Below the pieces are notes generated by a model. The model was not told the DNA's origin. It was given only the letters and a program-made list of their open reading frames with translations, and did no database searches. The translations under genes were made by a program, and so were the position numbers. This document shows, in pieces, positions 22,176 to 30,800 of a DNA stretch of 38,169 bases. The DNA is from Corynebacterium sp. 122RC1 (GTDB taxonomy: Bacteria; Actinomycetota; Actinomycetes; Mycobacteriales; Mycobacteriaceae): positions 1 to 38,169 of the forward strand of contig NZ_JANIKD010000020.1 of NCBI RefSeq assembly GCF_024580955.1, read 5' to 3'. Each line of letters opens with the position of its first letter. The first letter of the stretch is position 1.

Positions 22176-23519
22176 CTAGCGCATTGCGCCAAAGAGTGCT
22201 TCGGCACCTTGCTCGTCCCAGAGCACAACGTCGCCTACTTCGGTGGAGGCAAAGCCTGCGTAGGGCACGGTTTCGGTTTGCACACCGGAACGCATAGCGA
22301 GGGCCACGCGGGCGAGGTGCCAGATGTGGTCGCCATTATCCACGGTGAAGCTCCCGGTGACGGCATTGAGCGTAGGCAACATGCGCAGCGGATTTGCCCA
22401 GGTGGTGGGGGAGGTCAATTCATTGACCAGGGAGGCAAAGAACTCGCGTTGGCGCTGCACGCGGTCGATGTCACCCATCGCAGTTGCTCGGGTGCGCACA
22501 TAACCCAAGGCGGTGGGCCCGTCCACGGTTTGGCAGCCTGCGGTGATGCTCAGTTGTGCCAGTGGGTCCTCAATCGGTTCCGCAGGGCACACCTGGATAC
22601 CGCCTACGGCGTCCACCACGTTGGCCAGCCCACCCATGCCGATTTCCGCGTAGTGGTCAATGCGTAGCCCAGTTGCCCCTTCCACCGTGCTCACGAGGAG
22701 CGGGGCGCCACCATAGGTGAAGGATGCGTTGATCTTGTCCATCCCGTAACCCGGAATTTCCACATAGGAATCACGCGGCAGCGACACCAACTTTGCCTGC
22801 CCCGTATTCGGGATGTGGAGCAACATGATGGTGTCTGTGCGCATCGAGCCGATGTCGCCACCCGTACCCAGCCGAGCCACATCCTCCTCACTCAGCCCGC
22901 TTCGGGAATCCGAGCCCACCAGCAGCCAGTTCGTCCCTGCCGTATTGCCAATTTGCTGCGTGGGCATGGCCTCAATCCGGCTCAGGCGAGTATCCAGCCA
23001 CAGCCCGCCAGCAATCACCAGCACAAGCAGCGTGGCAAGGATCCACTTCACGCTGCGCAGGCATCCAGGAGCTTTCCGACGCCGCCGCACCGGCCGCGCA
23101 CCACCTCCACCTCCAACCGGCTGGGGCTGAAACTGCCGCTGATACTGCGGCTGGTATTGGGGCTGGTACTGCTGCGGTTGGTATTGGGGTTGGTATTGAG
23201 GTTGCTGCGGCGCATATTGCTGCGGCTGCTGTGGGTGCTGAGCTGGGAAATACTGCTGCGGCCGCTGCGCCTGCTGCGCGGGTGGCACCGGTTGCTGCGC
23301 CTGCCACTCAGATTGCTGCGCTGGGAAGGATTCGAAACGAGTGGGCGCAACATTCGTTCCTGCGCCCATTCCCGAGCCCATTCCTGGGCCCTTTCCTGAG
23401 TCCATACGGGGCCGGCGCTGCGGTGGTTGCTGGCCGCGGCGGCGCACGGGGCGCCCATAGCGGTCAAGCAGGGGCTTTCCGTCACGGCCAAGGACGTACT
23501 CGGAATTGTCTGAGCTCAT
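22176..23519 (-). CDS. lcpB: LytR-CpsA-Psr (LCP) family cell-wall polymer ligase
   Basis: LCP enzymes transfer wall polymers (arabinogalactan in Corynebacterium) from lipid carriers to peptidoglycan outside the membrane. The 447-aa protein has a cytoplasmic N-terminal region (about 1-155) that is disordered and rich in Gln, Pro and Tyr with PQYQPQ-type repeats. A basic patch, one membrane helix (about 162-180) and an extracellular LCP domain (about 195-400) follow. In the LCP domain GSDSR and MRTDTIMLLHI supply metal/pyrophosphate-binding residues, and VSLPRDSYVEIPG is the signature; VRTRATAMGDIDRVQRQREF follows. No LytR_C domain is seen. TAAGAT lies 6 nt before the ATG (leaderless). The position between ldh and pheA matches C. 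glutamicum cg3210 (lcpB) from memory. Confidence 0.85.
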   Translation of the reverse strand: MSSDNSEYVLGRDGKPLLDRYGRPVRRRGQQPPQRRPRMDSGKGPGMGSGMGAGTNVAPTRFESFPAQQSEWQAQQPVPPAQQAQRPQQYFPAQHPQQPQQYAPQQPQYQPQYQPQQYQPQYQPQYQRQFQPQPVGGGGGARPVRRRRKAPGCLRSVKWILATLLVLVIAGGLWLDTRLSRIEAMPTQQIGNTAGTNWLLVGSDSRSGLSEEDVARLGTGGDIGSMRTDTIMLLHIPNTGQAKLVSLPRDSYVEIPGYGMDKINASFTYGGAPLLVSTVEGATGLRIDHYAEIGMGGLANVVDAVGGIQVCPAEPIEDPLAQLSITAGCQTVDGPTALGYVRTRATAMGDIDRVQRQREFFASLVNELTSPTTWANPLRMLPTLNAVTGSFTVDNGDHIWHLARVALAMRSGVQTETVPYAGFASTEVGDVVLWDEQGAEALFGAMR

Positions 23520-23525
23520 ATGCAC

Positions 23526-23531
23526 ATCTTA
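23526..23531 (-). promoter_or_regulatory. -10 box of lcpB (leaderless)
   Basis: TAAGAT on the minus strand, 6 nt before the ATG at 23519. Confidence 0.5.
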
Positions 23532-23593
23532 GCCAGAGCTATGCGCGTTACTGATCCCGCAAGACCTCGCCAGAAACCAGCAAACGCGCCACT

Positions 23594-24337
23594 CTAAATC
23601 CCCAGCCACGCACCCACAGCAGTCCCGGCGGCGGCGCTGTAGCCTACGAACGCGACGGCGTCGATAAGAAAATGAGCCACTACCAGCGGCCACACCTTGC
23701 CGTATCGCACAAACACCCAGCCAAAGAGCAACCCCATCACCACATTGCCCACACCGGCGGAAACGCCCTGGTAGAGATGGTAACTGCCGCGGAGGAGGGC
23801 CGCGAGGATGATTGCGGGCCACACCCCGCACCGCAGCTCGCGCAAGCGGGTGATGAAGTAAAAGACCACCACGATTTCCTCGGCAAACGCGTTGGCCGCT
23901 GAATACAGCAGTAGCACCGGCACTTCCCACCACAGGTGCTCCAAAGTGGTGGGTACAACTTCTTTGCTCAAACCCAAATGCAGTGCGCTGAGGTAAAAGG
24001 CGAGCCCCGGTAACCCGATTACCGCGGCCAGAAGCGCGCCCCAGCCCCAGTCTCGGGCTTGCAGCATGGCCAACTTGTGGTGGGGCCACAGAAGGTACAG
24101 CGCTAAACAACCCCAGGAAAACAACGTTGCCGCACCGAGCACCTGCAGCCCGAGATCCAGCCACGGCACCGCCACCTGTTGCGCGTGCAATGTGGTGCTT
24201 TGTTCATTCAGCGGCGTGGGGTCTAAAAGCGCACTGATAAGCCGCAGCAAGGAACGTAGCCCAGAGGTGCCAAAGCTGAGCACCAGCACGATCGCCACTT
24301 CGATGGCCAGTAGCTTGCGCACCTGCGCCGCCCTCAT
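23594..24337 (-). CDS. CPBP-family intramembrane metalloprotease
   Basis: A 247-aa polytopic membrane protein with about six helices. The CAAX/Abi (CPBP) motifs are recognisable: the Glu pair in AEEIVVVFYF, then RGSYHLYQG with the motif 2 His, and VVAHFLIDA with the last His. The usual Arg of EExxxR is replaced, a variant I have seen in Actinobacterial members. CPBP proteins cleave membrane or peptide substrates, and some give bacteriocin immunity; the role here is unknown. Its ATG overlaps the stop of the upstream amidase gene in ATGA, so the two are translationally coupled. GAGGGA of the amidase end serves as its ribosome-binding site. Confidence 0.85.
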   Translation of the reverse strand: MRAAQVRKLLAIEVAIVLVLSFGTSGLRSLLRLISALLDPTPLNEQSTTLHAQQVAVPWLDLGLQVLGAATLFSWGCLALYLLWPHHKLAMLQARDWGWGALLAAVIGLPGLAFYLSALHLGLSKEVVPTTLEHLWWEVPVLLLYSAANAFAEEIVVVFYFITRLRELRCGVWPAIILAALLRGSYHLYQGVSAGVGNVVMGLLFGWVFVRYGKVWPLVVAHFLIDAVAFVGYSAAAGTAVGAWLGI

Positions 24338-25575
24338 GATCCCTCCAAAACCTGCGCCACCGCGAAGAGCTGCGCTGGGGTGAGGCGCAAATTCAGTAGG
24401 TGCAGGCCCACCTTATTGGCGTCCGGCACAGTCAACGCCCCCAACCCGGACATGTTGGCCATGGTTGCCCAGGGCGTCCAACGGGTTTGGGCGTAAAAGT
24501 CTTCCTCTGGTGGCATGGAGGAAAAATAGCCGATCTTTGGCGGATCAAATGCCAAGGTGGGGCTGAGTACCACGTCCACGTCCCATGCCGCCAATAACCG
24601 CGTCTTTACCTGCGCAAACGTCTGGGCTGCGGCCTGTGCCTGGTTCTCGGAAACCTTCCAGCCGGTTTCCCTCAGCCACTCCACCAGCGGCGAACCATGG
24701 CCTTCCACCGTGCGGGAACGCCATGCAAACAGCGTGTGGAACGCCTCGAACACCTCCGGCCCATAGGGCACGGGCACTGCTTTCACCGCGTGACCCGCTG
24801 TAGCAAGCCGAGCGGCAGCAGTATCGACGCCCACCAGCATGTGCTCGGCCGGCGTCACCTGGGCGTGCACCGGATCCATCAGCACCCCCACTCGAACCGC
24901 AACGCCGCGCCTCGGCGCCCGTATGTTGGCGAGCGTGGCGGCGTCGGCAAGCGTTGCCGAAAGGAAGCCCTGAGCAACCGGGTTTGCCTGGTGCGTGTTG
25001 TGCGGTGGTTTGTAGCCGACGATGCCCACAGCGGCAGCGGGAACGCGGATAGAGCCGCCGCCGTCGGAGCCGTGAGCTGCGCGCACCAAACCCCTGGCCA
25101 CCGCCACCGCGGCACCACCGGAAGAACCGCCTGGGGTTGCGCCGGGAAAGCGTGGATTTGTGGGCGCGGGAAGTCCCACCGGCTCAGTGTATGCGGAAAG
25201 CCCCAGTTCAGAGGCAAGAGTTTTGCCGGGGACAATCGCGCCGAGGCGCTGAAACGCCGCGATGAAAGGGTCCGTTTCCTCCGGCCACTCCACGCGATGA
25301 ACCGAACCAAAGGAGGTGGGCATGCCCGCCACATGCGAAAGGTCCTTTGCCGGGATCAGCCAGCCGGACAGCCTGCCGCGTGTATTGGCCTGTTTCTTAG
25401 CCTGTTCCGCAGCTTGGCGCAGCGCGGCCTCGGCGTCAAAGTGAGCAAAACCGTGCTCGCTGGCCGGCATTGCATGGATTCGCCGCGCGAGCTGATCGAT
25501 GCGCGCTTCAACGCTTGCGTGCGCTGTTTCCCGCGCCGATTCCTGCGCTGTTTCCTGTGGCTCGTTTAGGCCCAT
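24334..25575 (-). CDS. Amidase signature family enzyme
   Basis: Hydrolyses amide bonds with a Ser-cisSer-Lys triad. All parts are visible: Lys in LIPAKDLSHVAG, the glycine-rich GATPGGSSGGAAVAVA with the cis-Ser, and the nucleophile Ser in SDGGGSIRVPAA. The product is about 413 aa, the family norm, and no signal peptide is seen. The substrate is unknown. GatA is unlikely, because the gatCAB neighbours are missing and the N-terminus differs. Start choice is uncertain: ATG at 25575, or TTG at 25608, which would be leaderless from the shared -10 at 25615-25620. It is divergent from pheA and co-transcribed with the CPBP protease. Confidence 0.87.
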   Translation of the reverse strand: MGLNEPQETAQESARETAHASVEARIDQLARRIHAMPASEHGFAHFDAEAALRQAAEQAKKQANTRGRLSGWLIPAKDLSHVAGMPTSFGSVHRVEWPEETDPFIAAFQRLGAIVPGKTLASELGLSAYTEPVGLPAPTNPRFPGATPGGSSGGAAVAVARGLVRAAHGSDGGGSIRVPAAAVGIVGYKPPHNTHQANPVAQGFLSATLADAATLANIRAPRRGVAVRVGVLMDPVHAQVTPAEHMLVGVDTAAARLATAGHAVKAVPVPYGPEVFEAFHTLFAWRSRTVEGHGSPLVEWLRETGWKVSENQAQAAAQTFAQVKTRLLAAWDVDVVLSPTLAFDPPKIGYFSSMPPEEDFYAQTRWTPWATMANMSGLGALTVPDANKVGLHLLNLRLTPAQLFAVAQVLEGS

Positions 25576-25613
25576 GTTTCCCAAGTTTCCCAGGCTCCCA
25601 TGTTTCAACAGGC

Positions 25614-25620
25614 TACAGTA
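25614..25620. promoter_or_regulatory. Shared palindromic -10 of the divergent pheA and amidase genes
   Basis: TACAGTA. On the plus strand TACAGT (25614-25619) is 7 nt before the pheA ATG. On the minus strand TACTGT (25620-25615) is 6 nt before TTG at 25608. The two promoters overlap and should compete. Confidence 0.5.
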
Positions 25621-25626
25621 ACCACT

Positions 25627-26592
25627 ATGAATGCCACGAACACGATCGCATACCTGGGGCCTGCGGGAACCTTCACCGAGGCCGCATTTTTAGGCTTTGC
25701 CCAGCGGGGTCACTTTGGGGAACATTACGAGGGCCTTGCGTGCCGCAGCCCCCGGGAAGCGATCGACGCCGTGCGCGCCGGGCAGGCCGCCTACGCCTGC
25801 GTGGCCATTGAAAACTCCGTGGATGGCGCGGTGACGCCCACCTTCGATGCCTTGGGAACCGGAACCAGCACGGGAACCAGCACGAACACGGGCGCTGATG
25901 CGGGCGTGCAGATCTACGATGAGCTGGATCTTTCCATCGCCTTTTCCATCATGGTCAAGCCCGGCGTGAAGTTGGAGGGCGCAAAAACTTTTGCCACCCA
26001 CCCTGTGGCGTATCAGCAGGTCAAGACCTGGATTGAGGAACACGCACCGCACCTTGAGTTCCGGGCGGCTTCTTCTAATGCTGCGGCCGCGGCACAGGTA
26101 GCGGCGGGTGAAGTGGATGTGGCCGCCGCCCCAGAGCGGGCCGCCGCACTCTACGGTTTGGAAAGTATTGCGCACAATGTTGCTGACGTTTCCGGCGCCC
26201 GCACCCGCTTTGTGCTGGTGGGGCCGGTGGGGCCACCAACGCCGCCCACCGGGGCGGATCGCACCAGCGTGCTGTTTAGCTTGCGCAACGTGCCTGGCGC
26301 CCTCGTCGGTGCGCTTACTGAGTTCTCTTTGCGGGATGTGGACCTCACCCGCATTGAATCCCGCCCCCTTGAGAATGGCCTGGGCACCTACCGCTTCTAC
26401 GCCGATATCCGCGGGCACATCACAGACCATAACGTGGGTGAGGCCCTGCGCGCCCTCTACCTGCGCTGCGAGCAGCTCACCTTCCTTGGGTCCTGGCCCG
26501 CGCGCGACGCAATGGAGGCGCCAGCGGGGTCCGACGCCAACATCATCGCCGCCAACAAGTGGCTGGATGCAGCGAGGAAAGGGAACTCATGA
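25627..26592 (+). CDS. pheA: Prephenate dehydratase
   Basis: Converts prephenate to phenylpyruvate, the committed step of phenylalanine synthesis. The 321-aa protein has the catalytic domain at 1-200: YLGPAGTFTEAAF at the start, the Thr-Arg-Phe motif in ARTRFVLVG at the end. An ACT regulatory domain follows (about 212-290) with NVPGALVGALTEF and the ESRP motif that binds phenylalanine in feedback inhibition. An unusual Gly/Thr/Ser-rich insert (GTGTSTGTSTNTG), encoded by 12-bp repeats, follows FDALG. A leaderless start is likely, with TACAGT 7 nt upstream. The stop overlaps the next start in ATGA, so the phosphatase is coupled to it; the same pair occurs in C. glutamicum (from memory). Confidence 0.94.
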   Translation: MNATNTIAYLGPAGTFTEAAFLGFAQRGHFGEHYEGLACRSPREAIDAVRAGQAAYACVAIENSVDGAVTPTFDALGTGTSTGTSTNTGADAGVQIYDELDLSIAFSIMVKPGVKLEGAKTFATHPVAYQQVKTWIEEHAPHLEFRAASSNAAAAAQVAAGEVDVAAAPERAAALYGLESIAHNVADVSGARTRFVLVGPVGPPTPPTGADRTSVLFSLRNVPGALVGALTEFSLRDVDLTRIESRPLENGLGTYRFYADIRGHITDHNVGEALRALYLRCEQLTFLGSWPARDAMEAPAGSDANIIAANKWLDAARKGNS

Positions 26593-27218
26593 GCCGAATC
26601 ATCATCATGCGCCACGGGCGAACCTACGCCAACGCCGCCCGCATCTTTGACACCCGCCCGCCAGGGGCAAGCCTGAGCATCCAGGGCAGGGTGCAGGCCG
26701 ACGCCGCCGGCGCCCGATTGGCTCAGGAGGGCTTCCGCCTCACCGCGATCATGCACTCAGTGGCGTTGCGCGCCGGGCAAACCGCGCGGCTGGTGGCCAA
26801 CTCCTATGGTTTCCACGGCGAGGTGGAAGAGGTGGAGGGCATCCACGAGTTTTTTGGCGGCGATTTTGAAGGCAGCAGCGACCCCCAAGCCCACGTGCTC
26901 TACCGCGAAGCCTTGGCGCAGTGGATGCGCGGTAACTTCGAGGCCAGCATGCCCGGCGGCGAAACGGCCCTCGAGGTAATCGCCCGCACCACTCCTGCCC
27001 TGGAGCGCGCCGCGGAGGTAGCTCGGCAAACCGACGGCGACGTCTTGCTGGTCAGCCACGGGGCCGCCATGCGCATTATGGGGCGCTTTGCCTCTACGGT
27101 GCCCCAGCACATTGCAGAACACACCTATGTGGGCAACGGAACCACCATTGTGTTGCATCCCGAGGGGCACATTGGCAATTGGCGCTGCGAACAATGGGTG
27201 GGGCCAGTTCAGGCTTGA
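26589..27218 (+). CDS. Histidine phosphatase (phosphoglycerate mutase-like)
   Basis: A 209-aa soluble enzyme of the histidine phosphatase superfamily. The phospho-accepting motif is RHGRT (Arg8-His9-Gly10). The Glu of the active site is probably in EGIHEFFGGDFEG, and the second histidine is in VSHGAAMR. The absence of mutase-specific insertions points to a phosphatase, not a glycolytic mutase; the substrate is unknown. The ATG overlaps the pheA stop (ATGA), and GGAAAGGG just upstream acts as the ribosome-binding site. It ends 25 nt from a convergent zincin gene without an obvious terminator. Confidence 0.9.
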   Translation: MSRIIIMRHGRTYANAARIFDTRPPGASLSIQGRVQADAAGARLAQEGFRLTAIMHSVALRAGQTARLVANSYGFHGEVEEVEGIHEFFGGDFEGSSDPQAHVLYREALAQWMRGNFEASMPGGETALEVIARTTPALERAAEVARQTDGDVLLVSHGAAMRIMGRFASTVPQHIAEHTYVGNGTTIVLHPEGHIGNWRCEQWVGPVQA

Positions 27219-27243
27219 GCTGGGGCCGCTGCGCTCAGGCCGC

Positions 27244-27591
27244 TTATCCGTACCCCAGGCGATGGAGGTCTTCTTCATCAAGGCCAAAGTAGTGGCCGAT
27301 CTCATGCATCACCGTGATGCGCACCTGCTCCACCAGCTCTTCCTCGCTGTTGCAGTAGTCCTGGAGCGCGCCGCGGTAGATGGTGATGGTGTCCGGCAGG
27401 AAACCGGTGTGATCAAAAGTGCGCTCGGTGAGCGCCACGCCCCGGTATAGCCCCAGGATGTGCGGGGATTCCTCGTTGTATTCCTCAATCAGGATGGCGA
27501 GGTTGCGCACATGCTGGGTGATGGAGTCCGGGATCTGCGCCAGCGCCTCATCAACCAGCTTTTCAAAGCGCGCTTCAGAAACCCAAAACAC
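27244..27591 (-). CDS. Small zincin-like metallopeptidase
   Basis: A 115-aa cytoplasmic protein with the extended zinc motif HEIGHYFGLDEEDL: His96, Glu97, His100 and Asp105. It belongs to the short actinobacterial metallopeptidase (zincin_1) family. Activity and substrate are unknown. The start is GTG at 27591, directly after the TAA of the upstream gene, with GGGAG 5 nt before it. It is therefore the second gene of an operon with the septum-formation protein, and coupling by termination-reinitiation is likely. Confidence 0.85.
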   Translation of the reverse strand: MFWVSEARFEKLVDEALAQIPDSITQHVRNLAILIEEYNEESPHILGLYRGVALTERTFDHTGFLPDTITIYRGALQDYCNSEEELVEQVRITVMHEIGHYFGLDEEDLHRLGYG

Positions 27592-28596
27592 TTAGGCTCC
27601 CTGGAAGCCGCTGAGTTCCTCTGGATTCACAATCGGATCACGCGGAGGCATGGGGGCCGGTGGGGCGTCGTTGATGGTGAAGGTGCCGCGGGCGCTGCCG
27701 GCCAGGGTGCCAAAGGTGGCGTCTGGGTTCACAAACACCAGCGCGCAGTTCACTGAGTGGGAACCGCCGGTCCAGGAGCTTTCCGGAACGGTGGTCCAGA
27801 AGGTCTGCAGGGTGGAGTAGTAGTAGGGGTCATCGCCACCCAAGTAGTCCCGGGCTGCCTGCAAGCAGGTCAAGCGAAGCGCGTTGTCTTGTTCCTCGAT
27901 GGTGGGCACGTGGTCAAACAGTGGTTCCAAGTCCACGGTTTGGGTGATCTCAAGCTGGTGAGGTTCAGCGCAGTCCACGGTGCGGGTCACGCTCAAATTG
28001 TCCACGGCAACACAATCACCCTGGGCAAACACACGCGCCTGATCCTGCTCTGCGGCGCGACCTTCCGTGATCTGTGGCTCACCGGATTCATTTGTTGCTT
28101 GGATACCGCAAAGCATGGTGCGATCGCCGGCATCCCAAGCCTCCTGTGGCGGGAGGATGGAGGCCACGGAATACTTACCCAGCGGGTCGAGCGTGCCGCC
28201 GAGGTACGCCAGGGCGGGACTCAGGCAGAGGTCCTCCCGCAACTGGGCTTGGCGGGTGCGGTTTGGCATCGGTGCTTGGTCATCAAATTCCGACGTCGGG
28301 TACGCGCCCAAATCCTCGCGGGAGGCCACCTCAAAGCGGTGCGGCATCGCGCAGTCCGTTTGCTGGAAGTTCGACGGCAACCCGTCCACGGTGTCCCAAG
28401 TAAGACACGCACCCTGGTCTGCGGTGGTGAAACTCCCGGCGGTGAGCGTGGTTTCCGGCTGGTTCGTGCTGGGGGAGGCGGCACTTGGTTCCTCGCTGGA
28501 GGCAGCCCAAGAGTACGCACCAAAGCCAACGGAGGCTGCGATGGCACCGATGGCCATGGAACGAACTGCGAGCGCGGAGCGCCAAGAATTACTCAT
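27592..28596 (-). CDS. Membrane-anchored or secreted Septum_form-domain protein
   Basis: A 334-aa exported protein. An N-terminal signal or anchor (about 8-31, AVRSMAIGAIAASVGFGAY) is followed by a Ser/Pro/Thr linker and two copies of a Cys-containing domain of the septum formation type: ACLTWD ... TDCAMPHRFEVASR, and DCVAVDN ... VDCAEPHQLEITQ. Paired Cys (CLTW/DCAMPH; DCVAV/DCAEPH) probably form disulfides outside the cell. The C-terminus is Pro-rich. The domain is linked by name to division-site functions in mycobacteria; the role here is unproven. GGAGAG lies before the chosen ATG; an ATG five codons upstream is possible. Operon with the zincin gene. Confidence 0.8.
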   Translation of the reverse strand: MSNSWRSALAVRSMAIGAIAASVGFGAYSWAASSEEPSAASPSTNQPETTLTAGSFTTADQGACLTWDTVDGLPSNFQQTDCAMPHRFEVASREDLGAYPTSEFDDQAPMPNRTRQAQLREDLCLSPALAYLGGTLDPLGKYSVASILPPQEAWDAGDRTMLCGIQATNESGEPQITEGRAAEQDQARVFAQGDCVAVDNLSVTRTVDCAEPHQLEITQTVDLEPLFDHVPTIEEQDNALRLTCLQAARDYLGGDDPYYYSTLQTFWTTVPESSWTGGSHSVNCALVFVNPDATFGTLAGSARGTFTINDAPPAPMPPRDPIVNPEELSGFQGA

Positions 28597-28672
28597 AATG
28601 CTCTCCATCATGCCAAAAGTTCAGGCCTAAGCAGTAAAAAGCTCCCAACATCAGGCGGCAACTAGGTGGCAA

Positions 28673-29431
28673 CTAGGCGGCCCTGAAGTTGGTGCGCATG
28701 GCGTACACGTCCGTTCGGAACAAGGACACACACCATTCCACGGGGCTGGTGCCGCTCAAGCTGGTGCGCGCCACCTTCAGCAGCGCCGCCCGCGGCGGCA
28801 CCTCCAACTGCGCGGCATCTTGTGCGCTGGCAACCACCGCCGTGATCACTTGCTGCGCGCTGGTGATGGGTAGGTGGTACTCCTGTGCCAGGAGCTCATA
28901 GATGGAGCCTTCCAGTGGGTGGTCCAGCAGCCCTTGCGCAAGCGCGGCATTGAACCACGCAGCATCCAGGGCAAAGCGGGTGCCGGAGCCAAGGCGCAGG
29001 CGCTTTACATACACCTGCTTGGTGTGTTCGCTGACCCCGAAGAACGCCGCCACCTCCGGTGGTGGCACCGCCAATGTGGCTTCCAGGACCGTGCTGGAAG
29101 GCGTGAGGCCTTGAGCCCGCATTTCCGCGGTGAATGACTGGAAGCTGGCGGCGTCGTGAGCGCCCATGATTTCCGGGTGAGCCACGAATGTGCCTTTGCC
29201 GCGGCGGCGCGCGAGCTTGCCGGAGGCCACCAGGTCACCGATTGCGCGGCGGACCGTGATCCTGCTGACCCCAAAGTGCTCTTCGAGGACGCGCTCGCCG
29301 GGGAGCATATCCCCAGGGGAGAGCGATTGGGTGCACCAATCGTAGAGGATTTCCCTGAGTTGCTGATGTTTGGGAGTGGTGGTCCCGTCAGTCAGGGCCC
29401 TGGCGGGCAACTCCTTGGGAGCCGGTGCCAT
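28673..29431 (-). CDS. farR: GntR/HutC-family regulator FarR
   Basis: A 252-aa repressor-type regulator. The N-terminal winged helix (about 20-85) includes [19 protein letters not shown] and [20 protein letters not shown]. The C-terminal UTRA ligand domain (about 95-245) is of the HutC subfamily. In C. glutamicum the GntR gene next to serS is farR (cg3202), which binds upstream of amino-acid synthesis genes (known); the neighbourhood here agrees. The ATG at 29431 is chosen because TAGCAT lies 7 nt upstream (leaderless); ATG at 29440 overlaps that box and is the alternative. A TGGTCATAACCA dyad at 29451-29462 sits in the promoter, which fits autorepression. Confidence 0.82.
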   Translation of the reverse strand: MAPAPKELPARALTDGTTTPKHQQLREILYDWCTQSLSPGDMLPGERVLEEHFGVSRITVRRAIGDLVASGKLARRRGKGTFVAHPEIMGAHDAASFQSFTAEMRAQGLTPSSTVLEATLAVPPPEVAAFFGVSEHTKQVYVKRLRLGSGTRFALDAAWFNAALAQGLLDHPLEGSIYELLAQEYHLPITSAQQVITAVVASAQDAAQLEVPPRAALLKVARTSLSGTSPVEWCVSLFRTDVYAMRTNFRAA

Positions 29432-29438
29432 ACCACCC

Positions 29439-29444
29439 ATGCTA
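29439..29444 (-). promoter_or_regulatory. -10 box of farR (leaderless)
   Basis: TAGCAT on the minus strand, 7 nt before the ATG at 29431. Confidence 0.45.
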
Positions 29445-29450
29445 CGCCTG

Positions 29451-29462
29451 TGGTCATAACCA
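29451..29462. promoter_or_regulatory. Candidate FarR operator
   Basis: TGGTCATAACCA, arms TGGT/ACCA with 4 nt between. It lies upstream of the farR -10, in the farR-serS divergent region. It is nearly identical to the core of the perfect palindrome at 1491-1506. Confidence 0.5.
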
Positions 29463-29524
29463 GTGTGTGCTTTTGGGGCGAGGATATGGACGCCAAACGA
29501 ATACCCCGCTGGCCGTTCAGCAGG

Positions 29525-29530
29525 TAATGT
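29525..29530 (+). promoter_or_regulatory. -10 box of serS (leaderless)
   Basis: TAATGT, 8 nt before GTG at 29539. It includes the alternative ATG at 29527, which would then lie upstream of the transcript. Confidence 0.45.
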
Positions 29531-29538
29531 TGGGTTTT

Positions 29539-30798
29539 GTGATTGACCTCAAATTCCTCCGTGAAAACCCAGAAGTTGTGCGTGAATCCCAGCGCACCCG
29601 CGGCGAAGACCCAGCCTTGGTAGACCAGCTCATCGCTGCTGATGAGGCTCGCCGCGAGGCCATCGGTACCGCTGATGCCCTGCGCAGTGAGCAGAAGGCC
29701 TTTGGCAAGAAGATTGGCCAGGCCTCGCCGGAGGAGCGCCCCGCCCTGCTGGAAGGCTCCAACGAGCTCAAGGTCAAGGTGAAGGAAGCTGATGAGGCAC
29801 AAAAGGCTGCAGAGCAGGCCGTCTATGACCTTCAGATGCGCCTGGGCAACGTGGTGGAGGGCGCCCCGGCTGGCGGCGAGGATGACTACGTTGTGCTCGA
29901 GCACGTGGGCACCCCGCGGGAGTTCGACTTTGAGCCTAAAGACCACCTTGACCTCGGTGAATCCCTTGGGTTGATCGACATGAAGCGTGGCACCAAGGTT
30001 TCCGGTGCAAGGTTCTACTATCTCACTGGCGACGGTGCCATGTTGCAGCTCGGCATGCTGACCCTCGCCGCCCAGAAGGCACGGGCGAACGGTTTCCAAC
30101 TGATGATCCCACCGGTATTGGTGCGTCCAGAGGTCATGGCTGGCACCGGCTTCTTGGGTGCACACGCAGAAGAGATCTACTACCTTGAGCGCGACGACCT
30201 CTACCTGGTTGGCACCTCTGAGGTGGCACTGGCTGGCTACCATCAGGATGAAATCATTGACCTCAGCAAGGGCCCTGTGAAGTACGCGGGTTGGTCGAGC
30301 TGCTTCCGCCGTGAGGCCGGTTCCTACGGCAAGGACACCCGCGGCATCCTGCGCGTGCATCAGTTCGACAAGCTGGAAATGTTTGTTTACTGCAAGCCGG
30401 AGGAAGCAGCCGCGCAGCACCAGGCGCTGCTCAACATGGAGCGTGAGATGCTATCCGCTGTTGAGGTTCCGTACCGCATCATCGACGTTGCTGGTGGCGA
30501 CCTCGGCTCCTCCGCCGCGCGCAAGTTCGACACCGAGGCGTGGGTGCCTACCCAGCAGACCTATCGCGAGCTCACCTCCACCTCCAACTGCACCACCTTC
30601 CAGGCGCGCCGCTTGCAGACCCGCTACCGCGATGAGCAGGGCAAAGCCCAGGTGGCGGCAACGCTCAACGGCACCTTGGCAACCACGCGCTGGCTGGTGG
30701 CTATCTTGGAGAACAACCAGCAAGCGGACGGCTCCGTAGTAGTGCCCGAGGCACTGCGCCCATTCGTGGGCAAAGAGGTGCTGGAGCCGGTCAAATAA
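29539..30798 (+). CDS. serS: Seryl-tRNA synthetase
   Basis: Charges tRNA-Ser (and tRNA-Sec where present) with serine. The 419-aa protein has the N-terminal helical arm (about 1-105) that grips the tRNA long variable arm, then the class II catalytic core. Motif 2 is [17 protein letters not shown] and motif 3 is [24 protein letters not shown] binds serine. GTG at 29539 starts [10 protein letters not shown], the usual N-terminus in this genus, and follows TAATGT by 8 nt; ATG at 29527 would add four residues. It is divergent from farR. Four 14-bp repeats follow the stop codon, then a PlsC-type gene. I see no T-box in the short leader. Confidence 0.95.
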   Translation: MIDLKFLRENPEVVRESQRTRGEDPALVDQLIAADEARREAIGTADALRSEQKAFGKKIGQASPEERPALLEGSNELKVKVKEADEAQKAAEQAVYDLQMRLGNVVEGAPAGGEDDYVVLEHVGTPREFDFEPKDHLDLGESLGLIDMKRGTKVSGARFYYLTGDGAMLQLGMLTLAAQKARANGFQLMIPPVLVRPEVMAGTGFLGAHAEEIYYLERDDLYLVGTSEVALAGYHQDEIIDLSKGPVKYAGWSSCFRREAGSYGKDTRGILRVHQFDKLEMFVYCKPEEAAAQHQALLNMEREMLSAVEVPYRIIDVAGGDLGSSAARKFDTEAWVPTQQTYRELTSTSNCTTFQARRLQTRYRDEQGKAQVAATLNGTLATTRWLVAILENNQQADGSVVVPEALRPFVGKEVLEPVK

Positions 30799-30800
30799 TC

